DNA of 64,000 bases. It comes from Phlebiopsis flavidoalba (taxonomy: Eukaryota > Basidiomycota > Agaricomycetes > Polyporales > Phanerochaetaceae). The position numbers and the translations under genes were made by a program. The notes beneath the pieces were generated by a model, which was not told the origin of the DNA, did not search any database, and saw only the letters and a list, made by a program, of their open reading frames with translations. The stretch is taken from NCBI GenBank assembly GCA_035772785.1, contig JAOCPU010000024.1, positions 1 through 64,000 on the forward strand, given 5' to 3'. Below, piece by piece: positions 55,059-64,000 of the stretch. The first letter of the stretch is position 1; every line of letters begins with the position of its first letter.

Positions 55059-58000
55059 CTAATCATCTCTGCGTCTTTTGAATTTTCCCTCTGCTTTTCG
55101 CTGTGAAAATACGTCAATTGAGTGAATGGAGCGAGTCTGCGGCTGCACATACGCAAAATTGTTGCTCTTTCTCTTGCGACTCTCCTTTTTGGCGACGTTC
55201 CTATGGATCTTGCGCTTGGAAGCGAAAGCGGGATTACTAGCGCAGCCTGTACCACTCGTGCGGTTCTACGCTCTCGACGAACACACGAGGACATTCTGGC
55301 GGATGCGGCCGTACACCTCGGCGAACTTTGGTGGTACCAGCCTTAGGCTTTCACAAGCTCCTGCAGCTCAATTGCTAGGGTTTTGAGCTCGTCTGGGTTA
55401 TGGTGATTAGTCGGACGGTACCGAACTCTTGTTGGGAGCACATACCCATGTGGGAGTCTCGGATCGTATCGTCTTCGGCCAATGCGGTATATTGGCGTGA
55501 GGATATGCGTCAAGAATCTCTCGACCTGTGACGCCTCTAGGAAAGACACCATAGCTGCGAACCAACGGAACACAGCTGTCGGCTGCTGGGCCCAGTTCTC
55601 CTGAATAGACTATGAGCTGATGAACATATATAATTGGTAGCAGTGAGACTCACGGAGCTGCGGGACTTGTTACGGCGAGCAATATGCGCGGATCGAGCTT
55701 GATAAGACAGCTTCGAGAAAAGCCACGCGAGCGGATTCTTGGGACGAGAGTCACCCTCCTGCTCCTGCTCTTGTTCTTCCTCGTCCTCGACATCTTCCTC
55801 CTCGTCGGTCTGCTCTTCACCGCCCTGAGATGCGACTTCGACCATCGAGAAGCATTTGCCGATGTAGAACAAGTTTTTGACGATCTGGAGACTGAGCGGA
55901 CCTTCAAGATGCTCGCTGCGCAACTGCAAGCAAAGCTTCTTCGTGACTTCTTCCATTCCGGCAACTGAGAACGGCGAGCTATCGTCGAGGTCTTCCCGTG
56001 GAGCAGCGGCCGGCACCGCAGAAAACAGCGTGCCCAAGAGACGGCAAGCAGCCGTACGGACCCACGCATGGGGGAATAGCAACAACGTCACGATATTCGG
56101 CCAGGACACTTGCCATCCTGTGTGGTGAGCTCCGGACACGTTCGGAGTAGCTTTGTGAGTGCGTTGAGGGCTTGGTAGGGAATCTGCCATTCGACGTCGA
56201 CTTCCATGGCGTCGTCGCCTTCCTCTTCTTCCTCCAAGAGTTTACTGGTAGACTCCAAGAGAGCGTTGAGGTCTCCAAGTATGGCGTTTGCGTATGGCTC
56301 GACGTCAGTCTGAAGATGGTCAATCAGGATGCTGTACACCTGCGACGAGACTCGAGCGAGCTGGGGTTGGGCGCGCTGCGACGCCCATGAGTGGGACATG
56401 GGTGATGACGACGCGGCGTTGAGACTCCTCGAGACGCGCGAACAGGTTTTTGACCAACTCTGAAGCCATTTCTCTGCCACTTCGTTGACTCGTCGTTGGC
56501 AATCACGAGGACAAGGGCGACGAAGAGAAGGTCAGAGTACTCGCCGATGAGGCTCGGGTTGAATTTCGAGAGCACAGCGCTGAGGAGCTCCATGACAGAC
56601 TTCCGGCCACTTTCGTGAACGTAAGACAGGTTCTTTGCTAGGAACGTCATCTGGTTACGGAGGCGGCCTTTTCCTTGAGGGTAAATCCAACAAAAACTGG
56701 AGAAGGATGGCACGGCATTGCTCTTGTACGGATGGCGATTGGTTTGTCACCATTATCTCGGCAGCTCTCTCCATTAGGTCGTAGATCTCCGGTACGACGA
56801 ATTTGCGGGCGACGATGGCCTTCAGCATGACGAATACCGAGGCTTGACGTGTAGGCTCCTCAAGATCAGGTGATAAAAAGTTCCAGCAAGAATACAAGGT
56901 CGTTCTCCTTAATCTGCGCAGAGGGATGGTCGCGAAGGATAGCTGCCAACGACTTGAATGCCGTCTGCACGACCTCCGCTTCTGTCGACCCGGTTTGCCT
57001 GACAATTTGGAGAGTCTGGCGAATGAAGACTGGTAGGGATTTGGCGATGGACTTGAGGGGACACCGAACGATGGCAGCGGCCGCTTTGAGTCCTGAAGCG
57101 ACGACGTGCATGTGTGTGGAATATAGCGTATTCCGATGACGCTAACCATAGGTTCCAATCGAGCAATCACGGCGGGGTCTTGGAAGTCGAACCGACTCCG
57201 CCTGAACGCTGTGTTGAAGAGATCCAGACCGAATGCGACAAATCTAGTACAAGTTCGACGATGGATGATAGATCACATTTCAGAGCACATACCTAAACGA
57301 GTTGTTGGCATAATGATCTGCCGTCCACCGTCAAATGTTTCTTGAGTTCTGTGACAGCATCAATCTTAGCCTTGTCGTTCGATTGGGCATTCGGCTTCGG
57401 GGTCTGTTTAAGGAACTTCGCGTTCTGGCTAATCAGGGTGTGACATAAGACGAGGAGTTCTTTCGGAGAAAGATGTTGGTTGGCGTTCAGACCCCACCGG
57501 CGATACGACGTAATAGGTCTTCCACTTGCTGCATCACCTTTAATGTCTCCGTCTGCTGGAGGATGTTACGGACGGGCACAAGCAGGCTACTGATCTTCGG
57601 TGGCGTTATATACTTGGCGATGATCGCGAACGAATCCATGCCCCTCGACGCTGATGAGCGAACTTCGCGCATTTTTGTCTTGAAGTCCTCGGATTGCACG
57701 TCCTTCCCAGACTCTCCAAAGATAACCTCTGCGGATACATGCGCGACATCGTTCACGCAATCGTCAAGTTTCGCGAACGTTTCCGTATTCTCCGTTGAGG
57801 TGACGTGGACCAGAAGTGCATGCGTGACGAAGGCCAGAATGTGTAAGTGAGGCCCACGAAGAAAGAGCGCCGCGTAGCTCGCGGAGAGTTAGCGGCAGGT
57901 AGGAGTGGCCCGAGAATCACGGTAATCTTGCAGAGTGTCTCGCGAGCCAGATCCCGAGTTTCCTGTGATTTGCTGCGGAAGACCTGACTCATGATAGTCA

Positions 58001-61000
58001 ACAGTCGAGTGACTTGGGTTCCCCGGACAGCCTTCAGGAAGATGCAGAGCAACCTGAACAATTCACCAATGGCAATCGGAATACGCAGACTATCTTCGGT
58101 TTCGTCGCGCTTCTCCAGGTGCTGTATGAGGCTGGGTAGAAGACGTGAATTGCACAACCTCGGCGATATGAGCCTGCTTTCTCTGCTCTCCGGAAGGTTT
58201 GACTTCGACCTCTTCGGGGGGCATCGTCGACCTCCGTAATCGTGGGCTCCTCGGCTTCTTCATTCGACACGAGGGGTTTCCATAGAAAAGTGGAAACTGT
58301 CCAGAAGGCAACAACGTCCGCACGTAGATGCGTCCTCAGAAGCATCTTTGTTACGAGAAAGACGCAGGTATTGCTGGGACCAAGGAATAATACGCTCATC
58401 CCCATTGCAGCTGTCCAGCCATTCTCCCGGTTGTGTGATGGCTTCAGTGACGAGATGATGGTCGGTGGACGTCCCGTCGATGATGTAGTTGCCAACCAAA
58501 GGTATGAAGATTTCGGCCAAGGTCGCGTTGCGAAGCGCTCCTTCACCACAGAATTCGGCTAGACGGCGAAGTGCTCTTGTACGACGATGTAGCTGAACGT
58601 GTAGAATGTTGTTGAATATGTTGGCCATCTTCGTCCCCGTTGGCTTGAAGAATACGCATCTCCTGTAGACTGGTAAGTCGTTCACACACGTCTTCACCGC
58701 GTATGAAATGACAACGAGGATCTCCGCCCGAACAAGCTCATTCTTCGAGCGAAGTCCGTTCTTGAGCCCAGGGTACAACACCTTGGTGAAAGTCGCCACT
58801 TCGAACTCGCCTCCATCGCTCTCGACATGATCGAGGAAGCGTTTCATAGAATGAGACGCGTTCGAACGTACTGACAACTCCTCGGCGTCTTGGATGAAGC
58901 TGAGCATGTTGTAGAGGATAGGTAGCCACTCCTTCGCCGTTAAGGACGAGTGTTTGGTTTCATTAAGCACGATGAAAGCCTCTATCCGCCTATCGAAGTC
59001 CGGCTCTTCCATCCGCTTGGTGGAGTATGCATTGAGATCGGCAAGAAGGTCAGATAGAGACGACAGGGAGGGATCTATCTCTGCCAATGTGCGGAAGCAA
59101 GCGACAAGAGCGATGCGAGCTGGCGCGAGCGCAAACTCTGGAATAGGAAACGCCAACAAGGAATACGTCTTCATGTATACTGGACTTTGTGGAATCGGTG
59201 AGGTCTGTTACGAGAGGGAGAAGGCTCTTCACAATCTTGACCACGTCCACCTTCACCTTCTCTGGAACGGACTTTGACGGCTTGCGTAGAACGGGTGTGA
59301 AGAGGTTTAGGAGTAAGACAGCTTGTCTAGAGTCAGCCATGTACGGCGCGAGCGCAGACAGTATCGGCAATTTGCCTCCGTCCTATGTGGTGGTCGGACA
59401 TAGAGATGGTAACCCTTCGTACGTTCCCATGACGGGTCAATGCGAAGTTTGTGAGAAGCAGCTCCACGTGTGGTTTGAAGACAGTATGCAAGAAAAGACA
59501 CCCTCAGTCGGACTCTCTCCCCTAGAGTATCCGAGGGGAGGTATTCAATGAGGTCCAATACCTTCGTGACAACGGAAGGCTGACATTCGTGGCGACCAGG
59601 CATGCGTAAATCTTGGGAAGACTGCGCTCGTCATTAGTCAACTAGGAATCTGGCGGACTATACTACTGCATAGACCATGTGTGGAACAAAACCCAGCAGA
59701 GCGGATGGAGCAACCTGAGTATTCTCGACATTCAAGTGCATCGAGCCCGTCAGGATCGAAATGAAGGCCTTGAACGAGCTCCCTTCAGAAAAGGCCGGAA
59801 ATGAAAGACACCAGGTAGACGGAAAGAATTCCGACGAAGCGTTTGATACCAGCTTGGGTACCAGTGCGAATGGCCTCGGGACGCCGTAGGCTCTTCTGTC
59901 GCGTTTCAATTCTTGTCTTCGTGTCTTCTTCATCCTAGTCCTGCTACCTTGTGGGCCGTCTGGGCAGAGGTAATCGCTTCTGGCGCATAAGCGACAATAT
60001 CCATATTGTCGTCGCTAACAGAGCAAAGGGGCATGGCTGCTCCAACAGGCGAGTACCCGAGATTCTGTGAGTTACATCTGGCGAAAGAAAGGGTCAGGAA
60101 ACCACAGAGTGCCTTTGTCACATGAAAAAGCCATTTCAGTAGAGACCCAGGGCTTGATTACCGTCTCCTTCCAGTATCGACCTCAACCGAGTCACTCTGT
60201 GTTATGCGCAGCTATTGCGAGGTCCACGAGGATACGTAACTATTCGCTTAGTACACCGCGAACGCAGCAGGGAGAGAACGGTGCATCGCGACACGGTCGG
60301 CACCGTGTGGGATCGCCCTCTTCTCTCCTCAGCATAACAACCCATAGAAGGCACACCACTGATCACTGGCTAATCAACGAACTCTAGGCGCCTAAATATC
60401 GGGTTTTGATGCGTGCAGCGGATGTCCAACTGAGATAAAGCCGTCGCGCGCATCTTGGATCTGTTTAGAAAGGCGTACAGGGCGTCCTGGTGTGCGACAA
60501 GTGGCGGTGATTTGTAGGTCAGAACACAAGCAACAGCGAGCTTTTGTAGCTGACGATCTGGATGCGAGAGGAGGACGGTGTAGAGACTTCGAAGCTCTTC
60601 AGCGGATCGAAGCGCCTTTGGGTTTACGAACTTGGAGAACAAGGTGAGCCATGCGCTGAGCTTGTGACGAGCAAGCCTGGTAGGAGCCTCGGGAGGAGCG
60701 AGAGAGAGGAAATGGGGGACAAGGTCACGACTGTGACGTTCTGCAAGAGAGGAACAAGCGCCGAGGGCGTTCAGCAGCTGAACCTCGTAGCCGCCTTGAT
60801 CGAATCGTTCTTCGACCAACTGAGCCTATACGAAAGATTAGTGCTAGTCCAGAATCCACAAATTTAGTTATTTACTTTGGTGATCGCACGACGAGCAACT
60901 GATCCACGCAGACGCTTCCCTATCCCAGACCGAAACTTGTGGGCACTGGGATCTCTCCATGTCCTCTCAGCTTCCGAAATGTCGTCGTAGTTTTCATCGC

Positions 61001-63600
61001 CACGCGTCATCCACTCAGGCGGTTCTTCAGAAAAGTGACTCGAAGTTACGTCCTTCACCTGCGCAAAGAGTAGATCCCACGTAATATCCCCAAACCGGTC
61101 GGAGACAGCCGCAAGTGCGTCGGCAGTTGGCGACCATAAAGGACGCAAGTTGACCTTAAGTTGTGCTGTCGTGCGATCAGCATGAGTACTGAATTTGCGT
61201 GTTGAACTGAGGCAGGAACGAACCAATGAGCCACATAACAGCAATCTCAGCACCACGTTGGTCGTGTTCCTTCAGAATGTGATTGAGGCGACCAATTCTC
61301 ATGACGCGCTCGCGAACGCCTTGCACGTCGATAGTCACTTCTTCAGCTTGGAGGCATTTTTTCACGACTTCCGAAGGCACGTCGCCATTTACGAGACCTA
61401 AGCTCAGCAGACGCAAGACCGAGAGTCGCAAACGCCGCGAGTGAGACAATAGAGAGACACGAAGGCTCGCATACAGCGAGTCGAACGACAACTTCTCTGC
61501 AGTTTGACTGTGAACGGTTAGGGCGATGATGCACAGTAAGGAATTGAGGACCACTCGCCTAACGTTAATCATGGATACCAGTCCGTCCAGAGCGTACCCA
61601 GACCACCCCCACTTCCGCACTACTCGACCCGCCAATTCAATCAAGTCAATGTGATTCCGCCATTCCGTTGGGTTTCGGTTGGCAAGGCAGGACAGACAAG
61701 ATCCGATGACCCATGATGAGTTCATTTCACGCTCGGTGTAGTCAAGTGTAGGATCTGCGACGTCGTCAACGGCGTTTACAATTCCCACGAGGAGAGGGCT
61801 CAATCCAGGAAGTAAACTGGAGAGCGACAGGGCATAATGCAGTATCACCGCCTAGAGAGAGATATCAGTGGCTTGTCGCACGTGTAGAATAATTTAAGCT
61901 ACACACCTGCTCGGACGTTCCAGTCCATGATGCAAGCTGCTGGTTAAACCAAGCCTGCAAACGCTGCTTCCACTGTGTGTCTACCTGCAGTTTTCGTTCA
62001 TCGTGCAGTGAGCTCAGCAACTCTAGTGCCTTCTCGCCGTGCGTGTCTAGGAGATCGGGGACGGACTTGACAACTAGGGGCATAGCGAATAGCTTCCAGC
62101 CTCCCCAGTTGAGGTCAGACAGTACGCAGCAGAGCTCCAGAGCAAGAATCGGCCTTTCCCAGACGCGTGTAATGACTTTACGGCCAGGGCCCATCCAGAT
62201 AGCCATGTCTCCGGCTGTGAGACAGGCCGCAGCAAACTTGAGCAGAGTACTCTGTGTATACGTCGGTTAATGGCTAGGAACTCGAACTGGTGAACGCAGT
62301 CAAGTTTTTTATGCTGATCAAATGACCGGCGGTGAGGTGAATGCTCGCGTTACAGAAAGGTCATTATTGGTCTCGTGACCGGAAACCCTGTTGCCCTGCC
62401 GTGGACATGAGTGCAAGGCATCACGATAATTTCGAGAAGACGGTGCTGAGGCTTTCAGAGTCCTCTTGGGGAAAGTTTGTGTGAGCTCCTTGAGGAGGAT
62501 TGTCAGAGCATGGTGACGAAAATTGATCTGTGCCGTTTTGACGTGGTGAGCAAGCTGCAGGTGAGGAGCCGCCTCAGCACCGTGAATACGTCTTCTGGGT
62601 TCTCACACGAGATGTGTATTGGAGAAGGATGCAAGAACAGGCCGCTGTCCGTCGTGTGCAGTGTTTGCCGCAGACAGACTATTGATTCCATCGTCAAGCT
62701 TGAGTTTTTCTGTTGGAATCCGCAAGCACAGCAACATTACCTTGCACGCAGTGTACAAAGTGACCCTCGAACTTAAGTCCTGGCATCGTCGACACTCGAC
62801 ACATATAGTCAAAAGAACACTTCTGACCTTGTCTGAAGTCTTGAGTTTTCCTCACAGTCGGTGGCCCTCATTAATTCTGCGAATCTGCACGCATAGCACC
62901 CTCGACTGAATCGCATGTTATAGGACAAGACTTCTTCCGCGATATCCGTCCGGACCATGGTTTTCACTCTCTAACACAGAATCCAAAGGGACGAAAATGG
63001 AGCGACATATTTGATGATAGTCCGAACATGTGTCAAGGACAGTACTTTCACCCGGTAACTCTGCTGGTGCTAGAGGGCTACGAGGCAAACAGCTGTTCAA
63101 GCAATCGGCTCAATTGTATAAGACCGCATCTATAGCGGAGGTTTACTGGTCACGGTTCGGAGTGTCGTTGACGATGTCCAGTGTCAAGCAGCAATAGCTT
63201 TCTAGGAGGGGTTAGAGTCCTTACACACTAAATCTCGCTATTAAGCATCTCCACGTACGCACTCGAGCAAGGAGGGGTATTCAGGTTCCCTCGTACACCG
63301 GTTGGGTAAACGTCCCCAATGGCCGCCAGCCAAAGCTCTGCAACGCGATCTACCTTCCCAATTGTGTACACGACAGCGGAGCCATTCGACAAGTCGAGAG
63401 CAGTCCATCGACTCTCAGTTCGACCAAAAACACTCTTAGGAACATACGAGAGCAAGATGAGCGATCTCCAATCATCCAAGGCTGTCGTGCAGACAGTGGG
63501 GAGTCTTGGCCTCCAGGAGACAAAGCAACATTAATTCCTCTCCGTGCGCGTACAGCCGTATCCGTACGCACGCCTAACATGTCGCGATCGACATTGCCTT
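55059..63600 (-). CDS. UTP20: UTP20, U3 snoRNP / SSU processome HEAT-repeat protein
   Basis: This very large nucleolar HEAT/armadillo-repeat protein is needed for 18S rRNA maturation in the small-subunit processome. Coding traces on the minus strand run continuously through many exons. The N-terminal part shows DDWRSLILL and VAELWLAAIGD (about 63,470-63,290) and a SVRQG-like GRQGNRVS near 62,380. Then come VVKSVPDLLDTHGEKALEL, REMNSSWVIGSCLSCL, and AKEWLPILYNMLSFIQDAEE with LRSKNELVRAEILVVISYAV near 58,900-58,670. LRRIAGG follows near 57,490, then HMHVVASGLKAAAAIVRCPL, LLESTSKLLEEEEEGDDAME and WPNIVTLLLFPHAWVRTAAC. The acidic EEDVEDEEEQEQEQEG lies near 55,780. The C-terminus FLTHILTPIYR...DELKTLAIELQELVK ends in a lysine/arginine-rich tail GKFKRRRDD at 55,059. 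Frameshifts are numerous. The exact start was not resolved; it may lie up to ~200 bases further upstream than given. Confidence 0.85.
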
Positions 63601-64000
63601 ACGACGCACCGCCTAGAGTGGAGTTACGTGTACTTGTGCTTCTAAGGTTTGTTTATGTGACTGGTGCTAAAATGTGAAGCAGGTGCCCCATTAGAGAACG
63701 CACTGACTTCACAATATGTAAACCGGACACCTTTGAAACCGCTTTGGCCGCGGCGCGAGACTTGGTCACGGTCGACGTCCATAAACGTCGTATTTCTATC
63801 GCTCTATGTCCTCCATTTCTACCCCCCTTCAGTATCCTAAAAACGTCAGAGCGGCGATTGTGTAAAGGACGCTGGCCCTGCATGCGAATAATGGCAGCCG
63901 GAGTAGGTGGACGACCTCGCAGCGGCACGAAAATGTTTGGGACAAGTGAATTCGTGATGCGAAAGGTTTGATCTTATCTTACTCTCATATAGCCAATCCT
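63601..64000. other. Window edge, upstream of or first exon of UTP20
   Basis: Minus-strand fragments rich in Lys/Arg (TKSRAAAKAVSKVSGLHIVK near 63,760-63,700) could be the UTP20 N-terminus or chance. Nothing else was recognised. Confidence 0.3.

Noticed and set aside
1..64000. Repeat-induced point mutation as the cause of broken genes.
   Set aside because: The lesions are small insertions and deletions, not clusters of C-to-T changes, and coding regions keep normal GC content.
1..64000. A secondary-metabolite cluster, CRISPR array, prophage or other dedicated novel system.
   Set aside because: No core synthase, spacer-repeat array, phage structural gene or co-directional unknown cassette was seen; the genes are mostly conserved fungal housekeeping genes.

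Overview
The window looks like nuclear DNA of a filamentous basidiomycete, most likely an agaricomycete. The genes have many short introns (about 50-70 bp, GT...AG). The set includes a fungal-specific FunK1 kinase, a fused trifunctional TrpC, a NoxR-type NADPH-oxidase regulator, a Bud4-type anillin/PH protein and a Slt2/Mpk1 MAP kinase. No bacterial-style operons, CRISPR arrays, rRNA genes or convincing tRNA genes were seen. A major caveat: almost every conserved gene is broken by 1-4 base insertions or deletions, often in homopolymers or inside invariant motifs, while amino-acid similarity continues in the next frame. Because this affects genes that are normally essential (UTP20, DRS2, TRPC, SLT2), I read it mainly as uncorrected sequencing or assembly error and annotate loci as genes. 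Exon boundaries and many starts are approximate.

Layout. 1-2.2 kb: no recognisable gene. 2.2-7.7 kb: a FunK1 kinase gene followed by a second, decayed tandem copy with a 1.2-kb internal deletion. 8.4-15.6 kb (minus): Bud4-like anillin/PH septum protein and an epsin. 15.6-17.2 kb: weak unassigned coding traces. 17.2-19.2 kb (minus): Slt2/Mpk1 MAP kinase. 19.8-25.4 kb (plus): a DUF952 protein and an Mph1/FANCM DNA helicase. 25.6-33.5 kb (minus): a conserved uncharacterised fungal protein, NoxR, and TrpC. 34.5-39.3 kb (plus): Drs2-type P4-ATPase flippase. 39.8-41.4 kb (minus): phosphatidylserine decarboxylase. 42.0-42.9 kb (plus): GNAT acetyltransferase. 43-45 kb: unassigned. 45.0-46.2 kb (minus): carnosine N-methyltransferase-like protein. 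46.8-49.5 kb (plus): four-RRM RNA-binding protein like fission-yeast Nrd1. 50.2-53.3 kb (minus): Mx-type dynamin GTPase. 53.9-55.0 kb (plus): Ctk3, gamma subunit of the CTD kinase. 55.1-63.6 kb (minus): UTP20, the giant HEAT-repeat ribosome-biogenesis factor, with its 5' end unresolved near the window edge.

The genes do not form one pathway. Two local themes stand out. Drs2 and the phosphatidylserine decarboxylase are convergent neighbours that act on the same lipid, phosphatidylserine. Bud4, epsin, Slt2 and NoxR all serve polarised growth, wall integrity and membrane traffic. I found no clearly new biological system. The most informative oddities are the decaying FunK1 duplicate, a 21-nt homopolymer tract inside the MAP kinase activation segment, a 109-bp tandem duplication overlapping the possible last exon of the decarboxylase, and a strongly strand-biased C-rich tract between trpC and DRS2.
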